A program made the position numbers and the translations under genes. From positions 2,816,012-2,880,011 of the forward strand of contig CM059623.1 of the NCBI GenBank assembly GCA_030435675.1: a stretch of DNA of 64,000 nt, in the 5' to 3' direction. A model generated the notes under the pieces. It was not told the DNA's origin and ran no database searches. It saw only the letters and a list, made by a program, of their open reading frames with translations. Positions 33,143 through 43,400 of this stretch are shown here, piece after piece. The stretch's first letter is position 1; each line of letters starts with the position of its first letter. This stretch comes from Steinernema hermaphroditum. Taxonomy: Eukaryota > Nematoda > Chromadorea > Rhabditida > Steinernematidae.

Positions 33143-36100
33143 ATGTTCTGTGTGCTCTTCGTCGTCCTGACCGTTTCCGTCGCCGCACAGTGCCCTGACA
33201 ATGCGCCTTTTAAGTTGGACGCTGCAAGTAGACCGATTTTATGTGAAGATCATGACCTTTAAAACCTGACTTTAGGCTGTCCAAGTTGTGCGTACACGAT
33301 TAACTATGACACCCAGCCGGGAGGAGTCAGTGCTAAAGGGGTGTGTGTCAATGGTCAGTGCTGTTTCGAGAAGAGGGAACTGTTGCCTCAGTTTCTTTGT
33401 CCGTTAGACACACCTTACGTGCAGATGGTTCGCGATGCTAAAGATGGTGAGTGAGGGGACTTTTGCAGTTGTAACATCTCCTTTCAGTGTGTTATGGTCC
33501 CTGCAATATCGGTGGCCCCACACCTGGATTGTGTGTTCGTGGAATCTGCTGCTTCAAGACAAAGACAGAGGCATTCGATAAAGGATGTTACAATTTCGAT
33601 AGGAGATGGCGTGGAATAGGTAAGTGCAGTGAAAATACAAAGGTCGTGAGAGGGACTGAGAGTGGAACTGAGGAGTGGAATCTGAGTGGACGCTGGTCTT
33701 TGAGTCGACAGGATTTATTAGCGCAGGATGAGATACAGTTGTTGTGCGGGAGGACTTGCTCACCGCAAGGAGCTCGAGAGAAGGATGGGACACAGGAGAT
33801 GAGAAGATCCGACGCGACTACGTCTAGTCGGGGCCGGCCTCGAAAGGCCGTGCAGATTGCTTAAGTAAGGATTCGGAAAGGGGCGTTTCTGACCTTGGGA
33901 TTCTGCCTCAGGTGTAAGGCAATTAGGCGGCCCGCTTTAGCACATCTCCCGATATCCGTGATGGATTATCGGTGTGCGCTAAAACCGTCGCTAATTGCAC
34001 CGCCACCTGATTGGGCGAGGGCCATAAAGCTTTGGTGTGTGTACGGCGTCATTAGTCAGAGGTAGAGCTGACCTCTTGCCTCGAACTGACAGATACCGTA
34101 TCCATAGGACTTCACAGTGCTACCATCTCTTACAAGTTTTTGCCGGACTTTGATATGGCCTTTATTTCTTACTTCTTTTTGGTATCTTTGATTGAGTAGT
34201 TTGAGAACGATTGAGTAACATTAAGTAGCATTCTTGCTCGTTGCCTCTTGCATCAGTCCTCCGACCTTTTTGCGATGGATTAAAATCTTTATCCTACTTT
34301 TCTTATGAAAAAAGGAAAGGGATAAATAAAAAGGTTGGCTTGCGGAGGGACTGGAAGACCCTAAAACTGGCAGTTCGTTTATTCTTACTTGGACTTTGAC
34401 TGTATTATCAAGCGATACCAAGCGATCAGGAGGCCTCTCTTTCTTTAACTTTCTTTGACTTATCGTAAATTCCGTGTAATGAAGGAACGGTCAAACATTT
34501 AACGCTAAGGTCGATGCGAGACTAAGGGTAAACGGTAGGCCTACGTGAGATATAAACTGTGCAAAAGCAAGCAAATATCAACAAGAGAGTAGGAATGTCA
34601 TTTGAAAATATCGATTTCAGAAAAACATCAATATCGTTCCTGATTTTTACACAAAGTGTCCAATTTCTGTACGGCCTTTATGACTTTTCTGGGGTGCTTC
34701 GTAAAATTATGGGGCGGCGTTAACCGACTCTGACCGATTAGGCCACAGGTGTCTTGCTACCCACAGGGCTACTGCCTTCTTTTTTTCTGAAGAATTTGGG
34801 CAAATTGTAAGGAAGCAAATCAGCTGAGTATTTGCAGAGTGCAAAGCAGACGTGGATTGCAATGAAGGCGGCGATGGAGGAGCTTGTGAAGATGGAGTCT
34901 GCTGTTATCCAACGCAGCCGCGGCTTCCACAACCCGGCTGCCTTCCCGACCAGCCCTACAATGGCGCACGTAAGTGTCCTGCGTTACAACATACCTTGAC
35001 TTCTGCTTCGTTCAGCTTGCACGTCTAAGACAGTAAACGAACAGTGCACCGAAGGAGACAATCCGTCTTGTCATTATGATATCTGCTGCTACAAGCAGAA
35101 ACGGACTACCACAACCACGAGCACGACAACAACCACAACAACTACTACAACGACCACAACCACTTCCACAACTACAACAACCACTCCTACCACAACTTCC
35201 ACGACGACCACAACAACCACTCCTACGACCACGTCCACAACAACGACAACGCCAAAACCAACGACTACTACTACCACGTCTACCACAACCACAACGACAA
35301 AAGCTCCTACTACCACTACAACTACAAAGAAACCCACAACTCCGACGACTACTACAACTACAACGGAGAGAACGACGACCGTCACAGAACCAGCTACGGA
35401 GCCACCCACTGAGGAAACACTACCTGAGCCACCAGAGCCCGAATACCCAGAACCAGAGTATCCTGAAATTCCAGAGGCGCCAAGATCAGAAGAAGAATAT
35501 GTCGTCGAGCCTGAACCTACAGAACCTGCTCCTATCCCGATTTGTCCGATCGACAAGCCGTTTGTCCGTGCATGTAGGTTTGTTTCCTTTTTGAAAATAT
35601 CTCCTAAATCGTCCCTCTGAGACAGAGAGTCAGCTGACAAGGGAAGGACCCGAAGTGTGACACTCCGATTTCGCTGAAAATTTGTGGGCGTATAGTGCAG
35701 CCCGGGACTAAGAAAACGCACACAATTTGAGCTGCTGAAAATTAGACCAAGGTACCTAAAAGAGGACTTTAATTGTAAGGTATCCTGGTGCGATGTCCCT
35801 GAAGCCTCAAAATATACGGTATCATTGTCAGTGTTTTCCGTTTTTTTCGCCGATTTTCTAAGGTTTTCGGCATTTGGAACGAAAATTAACATTGTAAATT
35901 AACAACCATGTTCTTGTAGCACGAAAACCGGTCAAAAAAACGAAAAACACTGACAATAATACCGTATATTTTGAGGCTTCAGGGACATCGCACCAGGATA
36001 CCCTACAATTAAAGACCTCTTTTAGGTACCTTGGTCTAATTTTCAGCAGCTCAAATTGTGTGCATTTTCTTAGTCCCGGGCTGCGCTATACGCCCACAAA

Positions 36101-37422
36101 TTTTCAGCGAAATCGGAGTGTCACACTTCGGGTCCTTCCCTTGTGAGTCTAAGTCTTCTCTCGTCGCCTGCGCTCTCGTCGTACCGCTCCCCCCAAACGG
36201 TCGGAATTGTCCCCGACACAAGAGGGATTTGAGATTGATTTGGCAGACAAGCGGAACGAGCCCAAATTCTCATTTTTTAGATTGGCTTAACATCCAGGCT
36301 TGGCTTGGGCAAACCACGGCTTGGCTTAGGCTCCGTTTTAAACTTAATCCTACTGATTTAAAGCGAGTCCGAAGAGCGAGCCCTGTGTCGAGATCACCCG
36401 CGCTTATGTCGCCGCGCTTAAATCAGCCACTCTTATGTCATGACACCCTCCCTCTCCCCCCTTTCTCTTTTTCTTTCTCGTTCCAATATTAGCGTAAGGT
36501 GTTTGACCCTTCGGACCCTATCTGGGCCGACCACCATGCCGACAAATGTAACTGTTTGCAGGGAGCGGTGCGAAGAGAGCGCAGGCGATCAGAGAAAAAC
36601 TCATGTTTTTGCCCTTTTGCAATGTGCCCTGAAAGTTTAGTTCTACGATTTGGGTCCAGAGTGTTATGATGCAATTCGTAAGTGGATCACTCACAAGACA
36701 CTTCATTTCAGTCTGTGAAGGAGGAATGTGTCCCGAGCCCGAAGACGTCTGTCATCTGAACTTCGCCTGTTGCTACGGTTACGAGCCACTTCCCACAACT
36801 GAGACTCCGACAACCCTCGCCCCAATCCCGTTGACTCCACAGCCCCCTCCAATCCAAGGGTGCCGCGATCACCTGTCGGAATGTCGAAAGAAGGCCTATT
36901 TGTGCAGACATGACTCGTACAGAAGCTTCATGATAACGTACTGTGCCAGGTCTTGCCACATCTGCACATATAGCTCGCCTGTCTACCGACCACAAGCTTG
37001 CGAAGACGCTAACTTGAAGTAAGATTATATCCACTTTTCATGGAATAATGATCGTTTTCAGCTGTCCTGAGTGGGTTCACAACGGATTCTGCTCGAGCGG
37101 CGCATACACAAAAGTAGAAAAGGAGAGGCTATGTGCTCGAAGTTGTGGTTTGTGTGTGGAGAGACCCGAGGCTCTGCCCCCTCCCGTTCCGAGGCCGATC
37201 TCCACCTACACTCTCTACAACGTCTATCTCATACCTATGCCAAGAATTCCCCATCACGTGGTACCAATGCCGGCGCCGATCCCAGTCCCTTCTCATAGGC
37301 TCGTTCCAGTGAATGTGATACCTGTTCAGATGCCAATCGTTTCTCATAGGGTCGTTCCATTGCCGGCGACTTTGCCTCCATTTGATGTGAAAATCATTCA
37401 TTTGCCTGCAAATAAAAACTAG
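33143..37422 (+). CDS. Secreted mosaic protein: cysteine modules, mucin stretch, two ShKT domains
   Basis: Exons 33143-33227, 33276-33446, 33488-33619, 34838-34969, 35016-35573, 36712-37018 and 37062-37422 give 581 aa. It starts with a signal peptide (MFCVLFVVLTVSVAAQ). Five or six short modules follow, of the form C-P...P-(F/Y)...C...G...C...CC, with exon borders in phase 1 between them; they look like lustrin-type cysteine repeats. Exon 5 adds about 100 residues of almost pure Thr with Pro and Lys, a likely O-glycosylated mucin region, then a Pro/Glu-rich linker. The last two exons carry two ShKT domains (GCRDHLSECRKKAYLC... and ACEDANLNCPEWVHNG...), each ending C-A-R-S-C-x-x-C. The tail is Pro-rich with repeated SHR(L/V)VP. 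A cuticle or extracellular role is inferred. Two introns were enlarged by transposable repeats. Confidence 0.85.
33676..34116 (+). repeat. Solo-LTR-like repeat, copy 1 (in an intron)
   Basis: Runs from TGGAATCTGAG to GACTTCACA and is clearly the same repeat as 54737-55154. Long shared blocks include GGAAAGGGGCGTTTCTGACC, GCACATCTCCCGATATCCG and CATTAGTCAGAGGTAGAGCT. TG...CA ends and no coding content suggest a solo LTR, but no target duplication is visible. It sits in the 1218-bp third intron of the secreted mosaic gene. Confidence 0.6.
35637..36145. mobile_element. Large palindromic MITE inside an intron
   Basis: Left arm from ACAAGGGAAGGACCCGAAGT to about 35845 and right arm from about 35934 to 36145 are near-perfect reverse complements over about 200 bp, with an 88-bp loop. 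The ends pair as ACAAGGGAAGG / CCTTCCCTTGTG. It lies in the 1138-bp intron 35574-36711 of the secreted mosaic gene. The rest of that intron (36160-36700) holds other dispersed repeats. Confidence 0.88.
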
Positions 37423-37929
37423 GTCACATGAAAAGGAAGATTTTGAAATGTCGTTTGGCAACAAAATCAAATATTACGGCTTTAAGACTCTAGATCTCTG
37501 AGACTATGAGAAAAGTCGAAACGTCGAGACCACCGCGCGGCTCAGTATCACCCTTCGCGAGTCGCCACTCTTTCACTATTCGTAGCCACACGTTCGTCTT
37601 CTTATCCAGCCGCCTAACGGCGATCATCCTTCGCTCCATCCTGAGCTGTACTGTGGCGAGTTTCTTCTTCGCCTTCTTCATTAACACCCGCACTATCTCT
37701 ACTAGCAGCAAAATGACTGTGTGTGTTTCCCTGGAAAGTAGCCTTTCCTCCGTTTCGGTGGACGGTCTACCACGTACGCATGCTGGTCTTACCTGGCAGC
37801 AGCGGTAAGTGGCAGATCCAGAAACACAGCGGGGTGACCCTATAGCTTTGTTCAGCAGTATATTCATGACGGAGCAACCGTCATTTATTTCTTCAAGTAA
37901 GACAATTAGAACTGGATTCAAATTCTTCT

Positions 37930-38234
37930 TCAACGCTCACTTGAATAAGACAATGAAACTGTGGCGGGCAGGCCACCACGGAACTGTACCTTAACACGTT
38001 TGCTTCCCCGATTTAACTCGTAATTAGTGCATGACAAAGACGTGCCAATAGCGGCAAGATACTGTTTCATTTGGACCACTTCCACAGTGCTGCAGGAGAG
38101 ATGATATGTTCGGGATTGGCCTCTATTTAAACAGAAGTCAATCGCATGTGCTAATTCAGAGAGGGTCAGATTACGGCCTTCATATATACGAAGTGTCTCC
38201 ATTTTGTCATTCATGAATAGATTCCAGGCCAAAT
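37930..38234 (-). pseudogene. 3' part of an F-box-like gene split by a retrotransposon
   Basis: The minus-strand frame from 38232 to the stop at 37930-37932 encodes about 100 residues (METLRIYEGRNLTLSELAHA and onward) with the look of the C-terminal half of the nematode F-box-like family. It continues, in phase, the truncated gene at 47031-47819. A good GTGAGC donor near 37940 could splice to a further exon at 37500-37760, where a coding-like frame exists, but this is uncertain. The stretch 37423-37929 otherwise has nothing I can support. Confidence 0.7.
38230..38234. other. Target-site duplication of the BEL/Pao element, left copy
   Basis: CAAAT here, immediately outside the left LTR, is repeated at 47031-47035, immediately outside the right LTR. 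Five bases is the size made by BEL/Pao integrases. Confidence 0.9.
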
Positions 38235-38907
38235 TAAAAGCAAAGTGCGCTACGGCGGTGCTCGCCTCTAACTTCCGATCCGATCCGCAGCAATCGGAAG
38301 CGCCACGCGGGGATGTGCCCTTGAAGGCCGCTGTGACGTACGTGACGCGTCTGCTTTTCCTTCTTCTTCTTGATCACTGCGTGTGATCCAAATCGCCCCT
38401 TGTGGCGATGCGTAGTCCCAGGCGACTACTGACTTACGCGCTCTTCTGGCAGCGAAGTCCTTCCTGTTCTCAGCGAGATACAGGGCCAAATAACCGCGGA
38501 ATACGACGACGACTATGTACACGACTCGACGAATCCGGGATAGGTTGCGTTGCGGTCTAGAAACTAGCTAAAAGGCAACAATTTATCAACACGATAAAAT
38601 AACAACCAAGCAACACGATAAAAATGTTCGCACCAGCGATACAACAAGATAACCACAATCACACGAAGACGCGCGCTCTTGTGCGCGAGCGGGAACCATC
38701 GTCGAGCGAGCGGGAGGTCCGTTCAAGTTTGCACAACGAGAGGAGAATGCGTACGTTCGCTCTGCGAACTGGTGTAAGAGAAGACTCCGAGATAGAGATG
38801 CGTATGCGTAGCGTTCAGCGCTTTCACCACACTTTATGCCCCGAACTTAAGATGCGTATAAGGATTAGAAAGAAAAAAATGCGTAACTTCGCAGCAAAGC
38901 TGCGACA
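38235..38907 (-). repeat. 3' LTR of the BEL/Pao element
   Basis: 673 bp, the same length as the other LTR and identical except for one base seen by eye. It contains, on the coding strand, a CATAAAG that could serve as a TATA-like element. The plus strand shows repeated TGCGT motifs. Confidence 0.93.
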
Positions 38908-38919
38908 CTCCCGGCCCCT
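38908..38919 (-). promoter_or_regulatory. Polypurine tract
   Basis: AGGGGCCGGGAG on the coding strand directly precedes the 3' LTR, where plus-strand DNA synthesis of LTR retroelements is primed. The stop codon of the last ORF is only three bases further upstream. Confidence 0.75.
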
Positions 38920-38922
38920 GGC

Positions 38923-40131
38923 TTAAAGCCTGCGTCGATCACGCTCTTGTTGAAGCAAAGTCATTTCGACTTTCAGCTTCTCGAAGTCCAGGATCTTGTG
39001 GACTAGGACGTCACACATGGCACTATGGTGAGCGTTCGAGTTGCACACTCGACAATGTCCCGTGAGCGTACAAGGAGCGCCAGCGTGTCGTGGTCGCAGG
39101 CACTTTGAACAGAGGCCTCGATCGACAGCCGTGCACAAGCGCTCTTCGTAATCTACATCAACCGGGCATGCGCTGTTGTAATGACTGCCGCCACAAAAAT
39201 CGCACTTTACTACGCGTCCTTTCGGACCCACGATCTGTCTTTGCGTTAGACGAGCATTGTCTTGCTCCCTCTTGCGGTGCGCACGAATCTGCGTGATGGA
39301 CCGCGTCTGGTCCCTAATCTCATCCCGAAGGTTCTCGATACGCGTCAAGACCTCCTCGTCACTCAAGCGAACGTGGCTCTCAGAGATTTGCGTATCTCGA
39401 CGACCTTCTCCGTCGCCCTGACGTCTCGATCTTCTCTTGCGTATTTGTGGATTCGATGCCGATGGCCTCGGTGCGTGACGTTTCCGCGATCTCGGCGTGG
39501 ATGCGTCAGAGTTCGTTCCTCCCGATCGTGTCTCAAACTCTTGGGAACCTCCCGCCCCCAACAACATGGGTGCGTCTTGCGTCTGGACTGCTTCCTCGGT
39601 CAATAGATCTTCGATGCGTCCAAGGCAGTCGTTCAAATCTCCCTCGAACATCTCCAGAGAGAACTCATCCCACGGGTATAACTCGTTTGCGTTTCGAACC
39701 ATCTGGCGAGCCGTCGACAGTTTCGCTTCGACTGGATGAAGTGAGACGTTCAACTTCTTGACCTCTGCGAGCAGGGCCTTGGACTTGCGGTTGAGTGTTG
39801 CGTAGCGAATTTGAGCTCGCTGCTGGCCTCCGGGCACAACAGCCTTCGACAGCAAAGTCTCCTCGAACTTTACTGCGTCCTTTGCGAGTTCAGCCAACGT
39901 TTGGCCAAGTGCCACGCGTTTTCCGACCAATGCGTTCTTTTCTGCTTGCGTCGATTTCTTGCTGACGATCACAGCTTCTTCTTGCTTCGCTTCGCCGTTG
40001 ACAAGTTCCTTGCTTCGGTCTTGTGGACCAGAAGTGTCCATAAGTTGTTGCGTGTCTTCTTTGCTCTCCGCGTTCGCTCCGACAAGCAGGTTGGCTAACA
40101 TAATTGCGATCATGCACTGAAACAAACACAT
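38923..40131 (-). CDS. Extra ORF downstream of pol: signal peptide, coiled coil, zinc knuckles
   Basis: 402 aa, placed between pol and the 3' LTR, where an envelope gene would stand in env-bearing elements. The start MCLFQCMIAIMLANLLVGANA looks like a signal peptide. The middle is helical and charged, followed by an Arg/Ser-rich basic stretch (RSRKRHAPRPSASNPQIRKR). The C-terminal part has three Cys/His knuckles: CDFCGGSHYNSAC, CSKCLRPRHAGAPC and CRVCNSNAHHSAMC. Knuckles of this type bind nucleic acid and belong in Gag; a signal peptide does not. I see no transmembrane anchor after the signal peptide and no fusion-type hydrophobic segment, so it does not look like an envelope protein. It may be a second Gag-like protein made from its own message. 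Alternatively the apparent signal peptide is just a hydrophobic N-terminus. Confidence 0.8.
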   Translation of the reverse strand: MCLFQCMIAIMLANLLVGANAESKEDTQQLMDTSGPQDRSKELVNGEAKQEEAVIVSKKSTQAEKNALVGKRVALGQTLAELAKDAVKFEETLLSKAVVPGGQQRAQIRYATLNRKSKALLAEVKKLNVSLHPVEAKLSTARQMVRNANELYPWDEFSLEMFEGDLNDCLGRIEDLLTEEAVQTQDAPMLLGAGGSQEFETRSGGTNSDASTPRSRKRHAPRPSASNPQIRKRRSRRQGDGEGRRDTQISESHVRLSDEEVLTRIENLRDEIRDQTRSITQIRAHRKREQDNARLTQRQIVGPKGRVVKCDFCGGSHYNSACPVDVDYEERLCTAVDRGLCSKCLRPRHAGAPCTLTGHCRVCNSNAHHSAMCDVLVHKILDFEKLKVEMTLLQQERDRRRL

Positions 40132-40469
40132 TCAGAGTGAGGTGACACGTGAAAGAGAGCGGCACGGATGATCGAAAGAAGCCCCCTAAAGACAGATTTC
40201 ACAGAAGCATGCTTATCAAAGTATGCGTTATGGTGCTCTTGATGCGCCAAGAGCTTGTTTTCGCAAGCGTATGAGACGGTAAGCGTCCACAGAGGAGAGC
40301 GTATGCGAAATGAGCTAAAAAAATGACGAAAAGTCAAAATAGCCGGTGGCGTGCGTCGAAGCGTGCGCGGATTTCGCCTAGCAGATAAATAGAAGACTAC
40401 CGTAGTCGTCAGGAGGCTCAGCGTGCGTTATCGTTTCGAGACCCTTTGCGTTTGAATGAAGGTGGAAGT

Positions 40470-43400
40470 TTACTGTCTCCGATTTCGAGGTCGGAGATTA
40501 TAAGGCGTCGTTCGATTCGACGGAACAATTCTAGTAGTGCGTTTGGAGACCTTTGCAGGCACGGTTTGCGCTGGTATATCTTCGTCATCCTCTCCTGTCG
40601 AATCTTGAACGTTGCTATTTGCGTTCTGTGCGGTGACATTCGCCTCAGACGGTTGATGATCTAGATTTTGCGCCGAGGAAGATGCCTCGTCTTCCTCTTC
40701 TGAAAGTTCCATCGGAATCAGATGGTTGATTGAGCGTTTTATGGTTCGGCTGTCCGGGAGAAAGAGTTCGACTTCCCTAATTTGTCCGTCACTACTTGGA
40801 AGCAATTTCTCAATGCGTGCGAGCTTCCAACAATGCTTAGGTAGAGGATCTCCCTCCAGCATGACGATCATTCCTTCCCTTGGCTTTATCTTCTGCGTTC
40901 TTCCTTGAGCGAGACTTCGGCGATGTTTCTCGCGTAAACTGATTAGATAATCCCGCTGGAAGCTCTCCCAGGCCTTGTGCGTGTGCTTATCAGATTCCTC
41001 AAGTGCGTCAAGCGCTTCTTTCCGGGAATTTAGAGCTCTGAGCTCTTCTTCTGAGAAATAGGTCGAATCGTTCACGTCTTCACTTGTCTGCGTCGAAGGT
41101 AGACTCAGTCTAGCCCTTCTATGTACGAAATCGATCGGCCTCAAAATAGCCCATTCTCCTGGTTCCGAATCAAGATATGTGAGTGGCCTTGAGTTCATGA
41201 TGGCTTCGATTTGCGTCAGAGTGGTGCGGAGGTCTTCGAAGGGCCAGATTCGTCGTTTCATGCACTTATAGAGACAGCGTTTTATGTCCTGAATCAACCT
41301 CTCGTAAAAGGCGCCTTTCCAAGGACTGTAGGCTGTGATGCGTAGCCAGCGTATCTCTTGATCCGCGGTAAAAGACACGAATTCAGATGTATCCTCTAAA
41401 TCCCGGAATGCGGCTGCGATCACTTGTTCGCCTAGAGCGAAAGTGGGTGCGTTGTCGCACGTGATAGTCCTCGGAACTCTGCGTCTAGCCATGAAATTTC
41501 GTAGAGCATTTATGAATGATTTGGCAGTAGCGTCCGCCACAAGTTCCAAGTGTACCATGCGGGTTACGGTACATGTGATTATGCAACCGTACGACTTCCT
41601 CACAGTTACGTCTTCCAGGTTGCGATATTTGAGCGGACCAAAGTAGTCGAGACCACAGTGCTCGAACGGTTCCGCGCTTTTCACTCTACGTGAAGGCAGA
41701 TCCGGCATGTCTGGATATTGCAGAGGTGCGTTGTTAAAGCGTTTACATTCCCAGCATTTGCTCATCTGACTACGGACGATTCTTCTGATCGCCGGAATCC
41801 AAAACGTTTGTCTGACTGTTGCGATAGTCGATCTTGCGGAGAGGTGCAGAGGAGCGGAGGCGTTAATCGTTTCGTGCGTTTCTTGCACGATCATTTCGGC
41901 TAGCTTCGATCGAGAGTCGATCAGGATCGGTGTTTTTGCGGAATCTGAGAGGCTACTGTTTTTCAAGCGTCCTGCGCAGCGCCAAAGTTGCGATGAGTCT
42001 AAAAAAGGTCTCAGATGCTTCTGTTCTTTCCATCTCCCCTGCTCTTCCGCTTCTCGCTGATGACAGCGTATGATCATTTCTCGAGAAAGCGTGATTTCTT
42101 CAGCTCTCAGAGGTTCTGAGTAGTCAGCGTGCCTTATTTCTAATCCTAATCTAGCGTATTTCTGGCGCGTCTGGTCAGAAACCTTGTCCATGCGGATACG
42201 TATGAACCGGAGTACGTAAGCGACTATGCGTGCTAGGCGTCGCAGAGAGTTTGTTCTTTTCCATGGAATCACTGCTGTCATTCGGGAGTTCTGCGTCTGA
42301 GTGAGCAAACAAACAGTTTCGGCGTTTTCCTCTTCTGACAGCTTCTCAGGCTGGCACCTTTCTGGCCACTCAGCGTGAGGTTTGGTCAAGAACCGAGGTC
42401 CTGTCCACCACAAGTGATCTTCGAACTCATGCTTCTCTAGTCCTCTCGTTGCGCAGTCTGCAGGATTGTCGAGCGTATTTACATATCCTACTAGTACTTT
42501 CTCGACGTCTTTCTCTAAATCGATGCACTTCTTCCTGAAGTTGCTTCTACGTCTTTCTACGTAGATTCCTGCGTCTACTGGCGTCTTTGGTGATTGCACC
42601 CATGCGAGTGCGATTTGTGAATCTGTCAACAGGACCAGAGAAGCTATCCTTATTTGCGTTTTGAGTTCTTGAACTAGTTGTGTTCCTAGTTCTGCACCTA
42701 GTACGTATGCATTCAGTTCCAGGCGTGGAACTGTGACCGTTGTTTTCAGCGGTTTTAGGCGATTTTTGGCCATGATGAGATGCGAATTTTTTCCACAGAC
42801 AGCGTACGCACAACAGGCCATGGTGTTCTTATTTGCGTCGCAGAAAATAACTATGTCCACGGTGTCTTCCACGTTGGCGACTCTGCGTGGGATACACTTC
42901 TTGAATCCTTGGATGTCTCCAGCGATTCGCTGCCATTCGCATTTCTGTTCTGCATTGAGTTCTTCGTCCCAATCGTTCGTTAGCCACAATTCTTGTTGGA
43001 ATCTCTTCGCTGGATGCAGTAAAGGGATTAACAGTCCCATTGGATCATAAATCGAAGCAGCTTGTTGCGCGACGGTGCGTTTCGTCGCCTTCTTCGCTGG
43101 CTTCACGAGGACTTCGAGCTTCAGTTCGTCCGTCGTTGAATTCCATTGCGTTCCAAGTATTTTCGGTTGGGCGTTCTCGCTTCGGTCTTCAAATGCGATC
43201 TTTTCTAAAACCAAATTATCGTTAGACATGAACTCTCGTAGATTCATGCGTAGAGCGGAAAATTCGCGCTTAGATTTAGCGTATAGATCAGCAGCCTCGT
43301 CAACTGTATTACATGTGAGGATTAAATTGTCAACATAGGTGTTCTCCACGATCTTCTTGGCGAGTGTTTGGTCTTCGCATTGAGACAGATGATGCGCGAT

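Noticed and set aside
35089..35892. Minus-strand 267-codon frame rich in Val and Ser
   Set aside because: It is the complement of the Thr-rich mucin exon, whose low-complexity ACA/ACC codons read as Val-rich on the other strand.
36641..36677. Possible 37-nt exon between TTTAG and GTAAGTGG
   Set aside because: Its length would break the phase between the flanking exons of the secreted mosaic gene; joining 35573 directly to 36712 keeps both frame and module pattern.
38624..38920. Plus-strand frame of about 100 codons present twice
   Set aside because: It lies inside the LTRs (also at 46747) and has no protein features; it is repeated only because the LTR is.
38923..40131. Envelope gene of the BEL/Pao element
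   Set aside because: The position fits, but there is no transmembrane anchor or fusion-like segment, and the zinc knuckles argue for nucleic acid binding.
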